Assembly (NCBI GenBank): GCA_951802195.1
Contig: OX637625.1
Location: forward strand, 1,410,461-1,474,460
Length of the DNA stretch: 64,000 bases
Direction of reading: 5' to 3'
From: Tausonia pullulans
Lineage: Eukaryota > Basidiomycota > Tremellomycetes > Cystofilobasidiales > Mrakiaceae
This document shows positions 9,749-24,700 of the stretch, piece by piece. Within the stretch, counting starts at the first letter, position 1, and the number at the start of each line of letters is the position of its first letter. The notes beneath the pieces are model-generated. The model was not told the DNA's origin. It saw only the letters and a program-made list of their open reading frames with translations, and made no database searches. The translations under genes were made by a program, and so were the position numbers.

Positions 9749-12700
9749 ATGCTCATCTCGCCGGTTCTTCTCGCCTTCATGGCGGCGGCGACGCTTGTGA
9801 GCGCCCAGTCATGCTCCAATTACGCCCCCCCGAACGCGACCACCGGTGCGGGGTGCCTCTGCCCGCCGGGCTTCGCGGGCTCGGATTGCTCAGTCCCGGT
9901 CTGCGGTGGGAACCTCCTCGACGGGTATGGCTCCGCCAGACAAACGGCCGCCAACATTTCGAGCTGCGCGTGCGATGCAGGCTGGGACGGGCCAGGTTGC
10001 ACCAGTGAGTAGGATGGGGTGGTGAACGAGCGGTTGCGTCTAAAAGAGGAACAAGCAGGCCAAGGGTCGATCCTCATCTGAGTCGTGGCGGGATGTATAT
10101 GGGGGAGTTGGGGAGGTTTCTTCGACCAACTCGTTCTAAAAGCTCGCCGGGACCATGGTCTCAAAACCCAGTCAGAGAGGGGGCAAATGGCGGAGGATAG
10201 ACATCTCTCTCTTCCTGTTGTCCTGTTCCGGCGGCTAGGGACGCGCGCGCCTCAAAAGCGGGAGGATAGCAAGCCATCGAGGTGACTGACTCGTCCCGGA
10301 TCTCTCCCCTCGTCTCGGCCAGTCTGTGAGACTTCAAACGCCTGTGGTGAGCCTAGAGAATCCCCCTCCGTTCTTCGTCGTCGGATGTCGTCGGATGTCG
10401 TCGGATGCGGACAGATAGCTTACAGCTCCCCTCCTCCAGGGGTGGCGTACAACGCGTCGGGCTACAGCCCACCAACCTCGCCCACGAGCCCTCTCTCAGC
10501 GGGCCAGCTTGCGAATCAGACGATGATCTGCAGCAAGAGCCCTCGCGTCTATAGTGCTGGACAGATGTCATGCAATGTCGACGTTCGTCCTGCGTTCTCT
10601 CTATCGGTATTCGAGCGATCGAGGGTTGTGCTGCCGGAAGGTTGACAAAACTCCCTCCCCCCACCCCCCCACCACCCATTCATCGGCCCTCCCTTCTTTT
10701 CCCCTCTCCAGAACGTCCTTCTCCAATCTCTCTTCCCTGGATCGTCCAAGCTCACCATCGCCCGGACGCTCAACCCGAGCCTCACGCCCATTCCAGACGT
10801 CACCTCCGCGGGAGGTAACGGCTCACTCTTTGCGCAGCTCTGGTACAACAACGTTGAGACGTTCTTCTGCAAGGGTGTGTCCATTCTGACTTTGGATCTA
10901 TCCAAATTTGAGCCTAATTCTCTCCCTCCTCTCTCTCTCAGCGAACAACTGCACGCAGACCCTCGCCGCAACCGCCACCGGCAACTCGAGCACGTGGACG
11001 TGCCCTTCGCTCAACTGCACCTGCATCCCTGAAACAACCTTTTGCTCGGGCTCCACGAGCCTCTCCAGCCAGATCGATACTCTGGGAGGACAGCTTGTCG
11101 TCGCTTGCGATGCCACGGGCGAAAAGTGCTCGTTCCAGCAGGAGCTCCTTATCAATGTGAACAGCGCGGCGTCTCCTCTCTCCTTTTATGAGCTGCTGAC
11201 ACTCTTGCCCTTTCTCTCAATCCAAGCTGTTTGGCAAGGACGGTCTGGCGCTTTCGTCGTGCACGTTCGGAGAGTGTCTCTCGCAGAACTCGCTCGATAT
11301 CGTCACAGGCAACACCACCCTCGCCTCGACTACTGGCAACGAGCTCTCAGGTGCGGGCTCTCTCCTCCCCTCGCCCGCCCTTAGATTGACATGAGCTGCG
11401 TCACTCCAGCTGGTGTTATTGGTGGCCTTGGCGCCGTAGGCGGCCTCCTTCTCCTCGCACTCCTCGGCATTCTCTGGGGCCTCATAGCTCAGCGCCGTGC
11501 ACGCCACCTTCCACGCACAGATGAGGGCCGTCGCGGTGTTGGAGTGGAATGGGTCGGCGTCGGGTATAAAATCCGTCGATCCGGAAGGGCGAAGGGCTGG
11601 TTCGCCCAGTCCGACCGGAGCGCGGCAGCTCAAGCTGGGGGAGGGAATGCTGCAGAGAAGGGAGCGGTCCACCTCGCTCGGAAGGGCGATTGGAAGGATA
11701 TTCTCGTAGGTGGCAGTGGCCGAGTCGAGCCGGGCAAGTTCATTGCCATCCTTGGACCTTCGGGCGCTGGAAAATCGAGCCTCATTGATCTGCTCGCTGG
11801 ACGACGCAAAGCCGGCAAGACGACGGGCAAGGTACTCTTCTTTTCCGACAAGACTGCCGCTGAGAGCAGGCATCGGGGCAAGGCTGTCAAGCCTCGCATT
11901 GGCTATGTCGATCAGTCGGACGTCCACGCCCCGACCTCGACTGTTCGGGAGGCGCTGCTCTTTGCGGCTCGCCTGCGTCTACCGGATAACGTCCCGGATG
12001 TCGAGAAACAGGCCCGTGTAGATGAGTGAGTCCCGCTTCCACTTTTTGTTAGCATGAAGGCGCGCTGCTGACTTTGCGCTTCTTCAGGGTTCTCGTGCAG
12101 CTCGGTCTCTCGGACATCGCTGACTCACGGATCGGAGACGGCATACGGCGTGGTATCTCTGGTGGAGAGATGCGAAGTGAGTGCGCTCGCTCTCAACACC
12201 TCCGCCTTAGTCTTCGGTTAATCTTGGCTTCGTCCGACAGGGGTTTCCATCGGTCTGGAGCTTGTTGGAAAGCCGGACTGCCTCTTCCTCGACGAACCGA
12301 CCTCCGGTCTCGACTCCGTGTCCGCTAACAGGGTCATCAACGTCCTCCGAGACCTCGCCCATGACCAGGAAAATCCCACCGCAGTGTGAGTCCTTCACTC
12401 CGACCGAGATGTGACTTTCAAGCTCATCACTTTCTGTCCTAGCATCGCTTCAATACACCAACCCTCCTCCCGCATTTATTTCGCCTTTGATCAAGTCCTC
12501 CTCCTCTCTCTCGGACGCCAACTCTACTTTGGGCCTGCCGGCATTGCACCCGTCAATCATTTTACTTCGCAGGGTGGGCCGGAGCTGCCCATGGGGGTGT
12601 GTCGCTCCTTCTCTCCCACCTATTATTTCCTCCCACTAATTTGATTTATGCTCCAGCACAACGTCGCCGACTACCTCCTCGAGATAGCCTCTGAGGGTTA

Positions 12701-14402
12701 CAACCGCCTCACCCCGTCTTCCTCGACAGGCACCAAACGGCCTGCACACGACCAGCTCGAGTCGAGCATACAGGAAGACATCACTCACAAGTCCAGGTCA
12801 GGTTCCACCGTCCACAACCCCTTACAGAGTAACGCCGGCTTCGACGACGTTCCGCTCATCTCGAGCGCAGGCATACCGCTCCTCGATCTTGGCCGACCCA
12901 AGCCGCAGGCCATCTACACCTCGTCAACCATCTCCAAGAATGGGGGAACGGCTCATCATCGAAAGAACATTGGTCAGCAACACGGCAACGGAACCGAAGA
13001 GAGCCTCAACGGCCAGAACGAGCTCAAGTACAATGACGACAGCTTCAACAGCAAAGACGACACCGACAGTGGCCAGGGCGGTGCGGCATCATCACCTGCC
13101 GCTGTGTCAAGCAACCACCGACCAAGCTCACGGCCCCAAGCGGCCTTCCTCACTCAGTTTGAGGTTCTCTGTGGGCGCGAATGGCGGACACTTCAGCGTG
13201 ATTGGACGCTCTTCTTCGCCCACTTTTTCGTTGCGGCCGTCGCGGGCGCGTTTGCAGGAGGTCAGTTGTCTCCCAAGTATCTTGTATCAGGGCCCTGAGT
13301 AAACTTCATTCACTCTTTTGTCCAGGTATCTACTATAATGTCAATGAGACCATCTCGGGCTTCCAGAACCGGATCGGCTCTCTCTTCTTCGTCGGTTCCC
13401 TCATCGCTTTCTCCTCTCTCTCGGCGCTATATAACCTCGTCGAAATCCGCTCGCTCTTCCTCCGCGAGCGGTCCTCGACGTACTATTCGCCCTCGGCCTG
13501 GCTTCTCTCGCGCATGGTTTTTGACCTCGCCCCGCTGAGACTCCTTCCAACGGTCGTCCTGGTGACGATTGTTTACTGGATGGTTGGCCTTTCGCCGCAT
13601 GCCGCCGAGTTCTTCAAGTTCCGTGAGTAGGGCCGGGTGGTGGGCTGCCGACTATTTTATGCTGACGCTTCTCGCATCAGTCCTCGTCTTTATCCGTCAG
13701 TAGATAACTTTTCCGTGTTCCCTTGCAGCTCAAACTGATTTTTCTCTCTCCAGTGTACTCACTCGCGTTGACCATGCTCGTATGTCGTGATCCCTCGCCT
13801 ATTTGACTGGCCATCGCTGACCCCTGTTGGCCCTCAGAACTTCCTCATCGCTGTCGTCATTCCGAAAGTTGGGATCGCGATCCTCTTCTCCTCACTATAC
13901 AACCTCTATCTAGTGCGTCGCCCATCTCCAGTCCGGGGTGAGTTTCCCATCTGATCAACCTCTCTCTCCCTCAGATGCTTTACGCGGGCTTTTTTGTCTC
14001 GCTCAATAACATTCCCCCGGTCCTGAGGTGGCTTCAGTACTTTGACCTGCTCAAGTACGCTTTGGAAGCGACGGCCGTCAACGAAGTGCGTCCATACCCT
14101 TGAGCTGCGCTTGTCTGAGCGCTAATCCGTGATTGCGGTTTTCCAGGTCTCGAGCGGTCTCAAAATCAAGGACAAAATCTCCGGTATTCCTGTTGAAGTC
14201 AACGCAGCGCTCATTATGAATCTAGTTCGTCCCCCCGCGCCCCTCTCTCTTTCTCTCTCCCCTGACTCTCCTTTTCTCTCGACAGCTTTTCGGCTTTGGC
14301 CAACACTACTATCGTGACGTCATCATCCTTGCCATCTTCTCGATTGGGTACCTTGCACTGCTCGTTTTCGCCGTGTGGTTCTTCCTCCGGGAGATCCGAT
14401 GA
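9749..14402 (+). CDS. ADP1: ABC transporter, ADP1-type (ABCG/White half-transporter with EGF-like ectodomain)
   Basis: ATP-driven membrane transporter of about 1,000 residues with the layout of yeast Adp1. A signal peptide ([19 protein letters not shown]) leads into a Cys-rich EGF-like ectodomain ([24 protein letters not shown]). After a long luminal segment comes a membrane helix ([20 protein letters not shown]), then the nucleotide-binding domain and six C-terminal helices of ABC2 type. NBD motifs: Walker [10 protein letters not shown] (about 11757-11783), signature ISGGEM, Walker [14 protein letters not shown] and switch SIHQPSSR. A roughly 150-residue Ser/Asn-rich cytosolic linker (about 12720-13140) separates the NBD from the first ABC2 helices ([20 protein letters not shown]). 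The protein ends FFLREIR. More than a dozen introns were seen. The intron near 10320-10440 holds three copies of GTCGTCGGAT, and the first intron (about 10003-10320) is unusually long. The substrate is unknown in yeast and here. Confidence 0.92.
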
Positions 14403-15437
14403 TTCCCCTTTCCTTCTCTCGCTTCGCTCCTGGTGTTTCTATTCGCAGGACTTTTCAAGCCCCAGCTCCTCTATCCTACTCGTACATTGTACCTCATTCT
14501 TTCGACTCACTCGTTGTTTGGACTACTCCGATCGTTTCTTCTTTCGGCCGCCCCTACCGGTGGTGTCGTTCGTTATGTATCTCTCTTTCTCTCTGCTCTC
14601 GTGGAACCCCCTGAGGATCGGAGAAAGGATGGATTAAGAGATCGGCGGGCAGACGACACAGACGAGGAAGAGGGGGAGGGAGGGTAACGGGAAGGACAGC
14701 CAATTTGAACCCAATTTTTTTTTTTGGGAAAATGTGTGGGATACTTGGAGCCATTCCATGGCTTGAAATGGAGTAAGCTCACTGCTGCCGTCGTCGCCAG
14801 GACAAGACCAGTGGTCCGGGGATGCGAACACTGCTGAAAGAACATCGTTGCTCGCGCGCCTCCAGCCCGTAATGACCGGATCTAAACCTAACCTCAACAG
14901 CCTGCGTAAAATCTGGACGATATCCGTGGCTGCGTGGCAGCTCGCGGCGAAGCCTTCCATAGGGAGCGTGATGAGAGAGAGAGAGAGAAATAATAAGAAA
15001 TGAGAGAACACGCACTGTGTGCTGGGCGACTGGCGCAGTTCCTCCTGCCTAGTTGCCCGTGAGTGGGCATACGAGAGAAACATTTGGTAATTGAGCATAG
15101 CATAGATACCGTCGTCTGCAGATGCGAAGCTGAGGAGGGACAACGAGCGGACTGTTACTGGGACGAATTCGAAAAAAGTCGCGTGGGCACGCTCGAATGT
15201 AGCGACCACCTTTAGAAATATGACTCACTCAGAGAGCGCTGATGATCTAAGGGCAGATTACATCGCGGTGCCCATCCGGCTAATCCAAACTCCATCGCGT
15301 TCGGCGCGCGTGGCGTTGACAGAGAAGAAAGTGAACCGGGTGGTGGAGAGTTGGAGGGCCATAGAATAGGGATAGACTAGGACGTGCTACGCAGCAATAA
15401 ACCCCCCCCCCCCCCCCCCCTCCCCTTGTCCCAGTTC
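14403..15437. other. 3' flank of the ABC transporter and convergent intergenic region
   Basis: About 1 kb between convergent genes. A T-rich/purine block (TTTTTTTTTT at about 14717-14726) probably lies near the transporter 3' end. No coding signal was found between 14750 and 15400. A run of 19 C at 15402-15420 sits just downstream of the DUF4336 stop codon, so that gene's antisense or 3' UTR reads poly-G. Confidence 0.45.
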
Positions 15438-16587
15438 TCACTTTCTCCTTCTCGCCATTGCAAGGTACCTCTCGAACGTATTAGCCCACGCCTCCTTTCC
15501 TCCGGACTCGAGGATGTTTCCGTGACACGGGATGACGCGCTCAAAATCCCAGGCATGGACGGCTGTGGCTGACTCGGCGAAGGCACTGTTGGGGTGTACA
15601 TAATAAACACAGAGAGACGTCAGTGAAAGAGGGGTCGAGATCAAAAGACCGATGATGGTCCTGACGTCCGATCCTTAGCTCCCAGAGTCCACACGAGCCA
15701 TCGATGGAGCCATGAGCCTGGACTGAGCTTCCGCGAGAGCCGACCTAGGAATCCTGAGCCAGCGGTGGGTCCATGCTGCTCGGTCGCGGGAAGGTTGAAG
15801 AGGAGGTCCTGAAGGAGGAAGCGTTGTCAGCTCGAGAGATGTAGCCCAAGTGGACTGATGGATCGGACCGTACGGCTTGGAGGAGCGTCTTAGAGGGCTT
15901 GTGGAGGAAGGCGACGTCTCGGCTCTGTTTGGAATGGTTGGAAAGACGACGAGGGGAGACAAGACAGGAGCGACGAGAACGTCATCATCGTGTCGCATGT
16001 TTCCAAGGATTGAACAGTCAGCCTCGTTTGCTCATACAAGCTTCCATCCCCCGTCTGACTGCAGAAGATGGAGGAGAAATATTCCAACCCACCGGATGGC
16101 TTCCGAACGAACACGCCTCAATCTCATTCTCACACCCGAACATCTCCTCGTGCGCCTTGCGACTCGTCGCCCACTCGCCGAACCAGGGGACCTTCGGCAT
16201 CTTGCGTTTGACTCCCTCGGGCCCGAGACATCTGGCTTCCGGGAAGGCTGTGTGGAACTGATGGATGTAGAGCATGTGGACAAGGTCGGGGGCGACGAGG
16301 TACCTGTTGGCCGTTGCTCGCTCGGTTGGTGAGCATCGCCGGTCCATCGAGAGAGAAGCGACAGAGCGCAAGACGCACCGGACATCCCCACCCAATCTCG
16401 CAATCTCCTCCCTGGCCGTCGCATCGAGCGGGCTCGAGACGAGGATCCAGAGACCCCCCGCACCGCCGGATGCGAGACGGATGATGGTGGAGCGACCGCC
16501 GATCGGGAGAAGGCGGAACCGGAAGAAGGGGACTTGGAGGCAGGTGATGTCGGGCGTGACACGCTGGGCTACGGAAAGCGGGGACAT
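15438..16587 (-). CDS. DUF4336-family protein (metallo-beta-lactamase-like fold)
   Basis: The start at 16587 gives MSPLSVAQRVTPDITCLQVP, then FRFRLLPIGGRSTIIRL and LWILVSSPLDATAREEIARL. After an intron follow NRYLVAPDLVHMLYIHQF, HTAFPEARCLGPEGVKRK, VPWFGEWATSRKAHEEMFGC and IEACSF. The last exon carries SAFAESATAVHAWDFERVIP and CHGNILESGGKEAWANTFER, and the stop is at 15438-15440. The order of start block, LVAPDLVH, central block and the terminal DFxRVIPCHG is typical of DUF4336 proteins, widespread in fungi and some bacteria and distantly like metallo-beta-lactamases; no biochemical role is established. Exons between about 15670 and 16010 are the least certain. It is divergent from the thiolase gene across about 520 bp. 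Confidence 0.8.
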
Positions 16588-17104
16588 ACGGGATAGACGT
16601 CAGAGGTGAGCGATAGAGTGATGGAGAGTCGGAGCGGTCATGTCTCGGTCAGCGGCGAGCGAGAGGAGACAGGTCGACGGAGGGATTGTGCGCGCAGGCA
16701 TCCAAGAAGAGGCCTGCTGCACAGAGGCGACATGAACCCATACGAGAGAAATGGGCACGACGGAGAGGACGGCATCGGGGAAGCAGACCGGGTCGTCAGC
16801 CGGTAGGAGAGCAGGCTGGCGCGTGAAGAGGCCGGGTCCCGGGGAAGATATCCGAGGCCGGACGCTCCCCTCCCCTCTTCTCAACGAGAACAACCCTGGC
16901 TGGATCAGCAAGCAAGCCGTCCTCCCGACTCCCACCTCGCTCTCTCGTCGTCGTCCCATCACCAAGCCCTCGGCCAATCCTCCCCGCCGGCCCAGTCCTC
17001 GCTCTCATCGTACGATCGCGGAGCCCCCCTGCCAGCCCACGCCTCGACCCTCTCGCTCTTGCATCCACCCCAGCGCTCCACCTCGCTCCTTCCTTTCTCT
17101 CTCC
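16588..17104. promoter_or_regulatory. Divergent promoter region, DUF4336 gene / thiolase
   Basis: 517 bp between two start codons. The right half (about 16900-17104) becomes strongly CT-rich on the + strand, as is usual for 5' leaders in this window. No TATA box or known operator was recognised, and the open frames here show no family signal. Confidence 0.4.
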
Positions 17105-18907
<1,803 letters not shown>

Positions 18908-19171
18908 ATGGCGGGGGGACCCTAGCTCGCTTCATATTTCCTTTTGTCCTTTCCCACCTTTCTTTTGTAGTTCTATACTATCATACGCCGTTCTCAAGTT
19001 CGAGGAAGAGGAAGAGAGGTGGCTTGCTCGTCAGACACACGAACGGGTGGAGGTGTTCGCGGCGTTTCCCCGCAACCGAGCTGAGCGAGAGGAGTGGCCA
19101 AGCCCGTCGTCGTCTCGCTCAGCCCACCCTCCTCTCTCATTCACTGCAACCACCACCCACGACCGCAAACC

Positions 19172-21276
19172 ATGGTCCAGCTCCTGCTCCTCGACAGTTC
19201 GCCCCAACCCTCCCCGCTCGCACTCAGCGCTCAACCATCCGACTCGATCAACCACATCCGCTCTCGGATCGCGAGCGCCCACCCGGCCGCCCCCTCGCTC
19301 GACGAGATCCGGCTCGTCCGTGGTGGGAGAATCCTCCTCGATTCACAGACGCTCTCGGATGTTCTGGGGAGCTCCCTGTTGGAGCAGCAGGAGCCGCATA
19401 CGATCCATCTTGTTCTCAAGCCGAGAACGGGTCCTGCTGCCCCTCCAGCTCAGCAGAAGTCCGCGACCCCCCTAGCGCCTTCGCCGGTCGTCAACCTCTC
19501 TCAAGCTGCTGCCAGCACGTCGTCGTTCTCTGTCTCTTCTTCGTCTTCAATCACACAGCCTACAGCAGGCCAGCGGCAGCCCACCGCAGGTCCTTCGACC
19601 GTCCTTCCACCACCACCGCTCTCGGCACCGCCAGCAGTGACGACTCCCCCACCCCCCGCGACGACAACAGCAGCAACGGGCGTCTCCGCCTTCTCGACCT
19701 CCACCGTTTTCCCCGACATGCTCGCCCTTACGGACGCGCTCGGCCTCTACAGCTACCTCTCCCGCTCTTCGCTCTGCACACTCCTTGATCTGCCCGTGGC
19801 CACGTGGGAGCACGCGCTCGAGGGCATCCCGGTCGTGAGCGAGGCCGAGGCCCGGGTCACCGTCAATCGGACGATGCAAGCGTGGGGGATCCCGAGCGGA
19901 CTTGGTACGGGTGACTGGGGGGAGCTGGGGGAGTGGATCTCGGAGGAGGGAGCGGAATGGCAGATCGAAGTCGAGTGAGTTAGGCCTTGCATTGTGAGCT
20001 AGGAAAGACGTAGCGTGAATGCTTACGGATCAACTCGCCCACCCTATCTCAGCGGTCTCCCCTACCACCTTGCGATCCCGCCCCTCTCGACCCTCTCTCC
20101 GATACAAAAGGAGGCTCTTCACTCGTACCTCATCTATTCTTCTCGCATTGACCTCATCCACGACGCCGGTGCTCTCTACGAGGCCCTTCTTTCGGCGACG
20201 CCCGCGGTCACCGCCACTGCTGCTCGTTCGAGAATCATCCTTCTCGACATGAGGCGCGCGATGCTGGTTGCTCCCGGGATGGTGTTCTCGGCGCTCAAGT
20301 ACGCGTTCGTCTGGTATATCTTTGCCGTAGTGAGTCGTGTGTATCCAAGGGGTAGACAGAGTAGAGAAACACCTTGCTGATGCATCCATACTGCTCCACC
20401 TAGCGCGAGGGCCCCCTCGAACGCTTTCTTTGGGCGCTCGGGCTCTACCTTTGGTGGATGTGGGAGGGGATTCGCGAGTACCGTCGACTCAGACCGCCCC
20501 TTCCTGCGCTGCCTACGCCCACACCCGCTGCTGCTGCTGCTGGGCGCACCCGCGCCGCGTCGAGCGCTGCTGCAGCTGGGGCTGATGGCGAGAATGGTGA
20601 GGACGCAGCCACCGCACCTCCGCCACCGGTGGTCCTCCCGACTTTCCCCCTTCCACCGAGCCCATCGCCACTCCACCGACTGGGGCTCCTCCGGCTCGCG
20701 CATGAGAACGATCTCCTCCGCCTCTCGGAGCCCGCGACGGTGGTGATCCCCGGCGAAGACAACCACTCGTCGTCGTCGTCGTCGTCTCCTCCAGATGACA
20801 CCCCTTCGTGGCTTGCTCGTCTCTTCCTCCCACCCATGCTCCTCGTCCTGTCCCTCATCCCGGCGTTTGAGGCCCATCGATCGCTGGCCATTCGCCAGCG
20901 GGAGGCCGTGATGCGGGAGACGGTCGAGCTCCTTGTGCCGCCGCCTCCTGCCCCTGCTCCTGTCACGACGCTCTCCGACACAACGGCCACCAGCACGACC
21001 GCGCACGACCTTGCGTCTTCCTCTCACGCCTCCTCTGCCAACACCAGCTCCACGGAACCCCCTCGCCCATCCAGCCCTGTCTTCCCTCCGAACCTCGGCC
21101 CGAACGCGAAAGCCTACTACGTCCGCGTCATCGAGCGCGGCGAGCAAATCGACTGGGCCGAGGAGGAGCAGGCGCAGAGGGCTCTTCTGGCGGCGGAGGA
21201 GAGGGATCGGAGGGCGAGGGGGGCGGCGGCGGCTGGTGAGAACAGACACGGAGAAGACGGCGGGGGTTTCTTCTAG
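19172..21276 (+). CDS. UBL-domain ER membrane protein, HERP/Usa1-like (ERAD)
   Basis: About 660 residues. The first ATG in good context (AACCATGGTC) is at 19172. Residues 1-90 form a ubiquitin-like domain (MVQLLLLDSSPQ, SINHIRSRIASAHP, EIRLVRGGRILLDSQTL, TIHLVLKP). A Ser/Pro-rich linker and a helical segment follow, then DGLPYHLAIPPLSTLSP and two close hydrophobic segments (MLVAPGMVFSALKYAFVWYI and LERFLWALGLYLWWMWEGIR), which form the membrane hairpin seen in HERP/Usa1. A third hydrophobic segment is LFLPPMLLVLSLIPAF, and the C-terminus is acidic then Gly-rich. HERP/Usa1 scaffolds the Hrd1 ubiquitin ligase during ER-associated degradation; Dsc3-type UBL membrane proteins are the main alternative. 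Two introns fit: GTGAGT at about 19976, and one after FAV at about 20330-20403. Confidence 0.6.
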
Positions 21277-21718
21277 GCGGCTTGTGATTTTTATGACTTA
21301 GTGATTGATTTAGTATCGAGCCACCCTACGATGCATCGCTGTCCTCTCTGCTCCCTCTGGTGGTCCAGTCGAGACCCGCCACGCGTGGGACCCTGTCGAT
21401 CCCCATGCTTGCTCTCACCAGTCGGCGAGTTTCCCGCTGCTCGACGCTCCTCGACCTTCCCCTTCGACGACCACACCGCCCGCGACCGTCGACGCGTCTC
21501 TCTCCCTCCGTTCCTTCGGGCCCGCTAGTCGCCCTCCCTCGTCCCCGTCGATCCACACCACTGGACGCTCGCTTCCTACTCCCTGTCTCTCTGGCTGGCC
21601 CGCCCGCCAATCGACCGTTCGCTCTCAAGTCCGACTGCCCACGCGACTCCCTCACCTTCTGCTTTCCCGCTATTGCGACCCAACCGACCGACCCATCCAT
21701 CCACCTACCCGCCAGCCA
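21277..21718. promoter_or_regulatory. Promoter and CT-rich 5' leader of the Bem1 gene
   Basis: 442 bp between tandem genes. The first 40 bases are A/T-rich 3' flank; from about 21400 the + strand is CT-rich with many CCGACC/CTCC steps up to the ATG at 21719. No coding signal was seen. Confidence 0.4.
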
Positions 21719-24700
21719 ATGAAGTCCCTCCGCCGCTCGCTCGGCGACAAGAACAAGGACGGCTCCGGCCATGCCCACTCGCCTTTCCCCTCCGGGACGA
21801 CCTCCCCTCACGTCACCACGATGACCGCGGGCGGGTCAAGCGCGTTCGCGTCCTCGACTGCCCCGCTCTCCAAGCCGTCGCACACGATCGCCCCGCCGCA
21901 GAAGGTGATCCGGGCGAGGCAGGCCCACGTCTCGGGAAGCCCCCAGGAGCTGTCGTTCGCAGCGGGGGACTTCTTCTACTGCACGGGCGAGAAAGGCTTG
22001 TGGTTTGAGGCCCTCAAGTGCGTCCTCGTCGGTCGCTCGCGCCTCCTTCCTCTGAATCCTCATGTCGCTCTCGATGCTCTTCTCTGACTGACACGGATCC
22101 ACACTCCCTGTCCTTCTCCAGCACCGTCACCAACGCCCGAGGCCTCGTCCCAAAGGCCAAGTTTGAGGAGTTCAGTCGTGGCGGAGCCAAGGCCGAGGGC
22201 TCGAGGACCTCAAGGTCCGTCGCGATTCCCTCGCTCTTCTTCTCCCTTTCCCCCCTTCTTCCTCCTCCGCCCCACGCGACGACGACAACTCCGCTTCGCT
22301 CGCTCGCTCCACCCATCCGCTGCTCTCCCGTACCCCCCTTCGTTGTCCCGGAGCAAGATGACTGATCGTTCCTTCTCCCTCTAGCCACTCAAGCCAGCCC
22401 TCGACGTCGTCTCGACCAGGAGCCCCCGCCAAGGGCGCCGGTGGTCCTCCGACCCCGTGCGTGGCGTCCATCCGTGGCCGCGCCGCTCTTCTCCGTTAAG
22501 CAAACGCCCGCCCTGACTCTTCCCCCCATCCCTTCGTCCCAGTCTCTACGCTATTGTCCAGTATGACTTTGAGGCCGAGCGACCGGACGAGCTCCAGGCA
22601 AAGGCAGGGGAGCCCATCATTGTTATCGCTCAGTCGAACCACGAGTGGTGCGTCGTCGTGCCTCTCTTGCCTGTCCCTTGTCCCCGAGCTTTTTGGGCTC
22701 ATGTTTCCCTCTCTCTCTCTTTCTCTCTCTCTCTATCTTCATCCAGGTTCGTCGCCAAGCCCATCGGCCGCCTCGGAGGCCCTGGCCTCATCCCCGTTTC
22801 CTTTGTCGAGATTCGCGACCCAGTCACGGGCCGTCCCGTCGAGGATGTCCAGGAGCTGCTTCGGGCTGGAGGGATCCCCAGGGTCGACGAGTGGAAACAA
22901 AAGACGGCGGAGTACAAGGCAGCGTCGATCCCGCTGGGGCGGTTTGAGTTCACGGGGCCGGGGGTGGCGGATAGCCCGTTTGCGAAGGGGGGTGGGCCGG
23001 CTTCGTCGTCGTCTTCGGCGGCGGTGGCGGCGGGACAGCAGCAATCGAAGCTGCCGCAGCGATACCAGCAGTCAGATCGGGACCTCAACCGACCGCCCTC
23101 GGTCGTCGAGGGTCACTTGCAGGACCAGCAGCAACGTGCGTACGCCCAGCAGGTGCAGCAGCAGCGGCGGTCATCCGAGTATAGCAACCAGCACCCTTCG
23201 TCGTCGCAGTACCAGCAACCGCAGCAACAACAGCATGCGCCGCGGCAAGACGCTTACCAGAACAGCGGCAGAGGCGAAGACTACACGGATGAGGACACGA
23301 CGTCCGGATGCCTCCCTCCCGGGACGTTCACATCGGCCTCGGTTGTTTCGTTCCACAACGAGCAGGACCAGTACTGGTTTCGGATTCATGCCAACTTCCT
23401 CCCGGAGAACCCTTCGGAGCTATCGTACCGGCTCATCCTCTTCCGTGTCTATGAGGATTTCTACCACTTCCAGATCGCCCTCCTCGATGCCTTCCCTGCG
23501 GAAGCCGGTCGACCACCGTATGAAGGAGCCGCAGCACCAGAGAGGATCCTGCCGTACATGCCGGGTCCGCTCGATCATGTAGACGATCAGATCACGAACG
23601 AGCGACTCGACGACCTCGACATGTACCTGAGGGATCTCATCGGCTTACACCGCGTCACGGCAGGTTATGTGCTTTCGCATGAGCTCGTCCGAAACTTCTT
23701 CAATCCGGGACCGGGGGACCACCAGACGGAGCTCCCAAGGAGGGACCTCGAGCGCGAGCTCCTCGCCGAGCAGGAGGCTGAACCGCTCCAGTCAGCCGGG
23801 GCGACTGGCACTGGGGGAGGAGGCAACAGCAGCACGAGGAGCTCGGTTGTGGACCCGGGAGGTCTCAGCATGTCAGCTCTCAACATTCAGGGCGACGACA
23901 GTCGGCGAGAAGATTTGGACGACCAAGGGCGCGAGGAGCGGATCAGCGATGACAGCGTTGGAGGAGGAGCCGGAGGGCGGGGGTACCCTTCTCACCAGAG
24001 CCAGCGCAGCTTTAGTGGCGGCTACGGCGGCGGAGGTGGAGGAGGAGGTGGTGGTGGTGGAGGGAGAGGAGGGAGAGGCGGCTCGACGGCCGGCTCCTCT
24101 CGCGGACCCAGCCCTCTCCCACGGATAGACACAAACGTCCGTGGAGGAGGGGGTCCAGTGCCCGGCGACCTGTACGGGAAACGACCGCCTTCGGACTACA
24201 CCTCCGCTGGACAGGGAGCCACGGCAGGCACTTCGTCCTCGTGGGGGTCCAATGCCGGTGGCGCGTTCGGCTCGTCGTCGGTGCTCTCGCCACTGACGAC
24301 TTCGGCTTCAGCGGGCGCCTCTGGCTTCCCTAGGTCCGATAGCCAGCAGACAACCATGAGCACTCGAAGCACAGGGGGTGCGAGCGGCGCGGCGGCGGCG
24401 GGCGGGAGCGCGGCGTATAAGAAGATCAAGGTCTTTGACCGAGCGACGGATGATCTCATCGTGAGGCATCATCTCTCTGACCACTGTCTCCCTGCTTCAA
24501 CCTGTTGACACCGTTCTCGTTCCACCAGGCCATCCGTGTCCCGTCGAACGTCACGTATGACCAGCTCGTTGACAAGATTCAAGACCGACTTGGAGGCGAT
24601 CGCCGCAGACTCCAGTATCGGACGAGTCAACCGGGCGTCGGGTCCGGTCAGAACCAACTTCGGATGCTCGGCAGCGACGGGGACCTCCTCGACTGGATGG

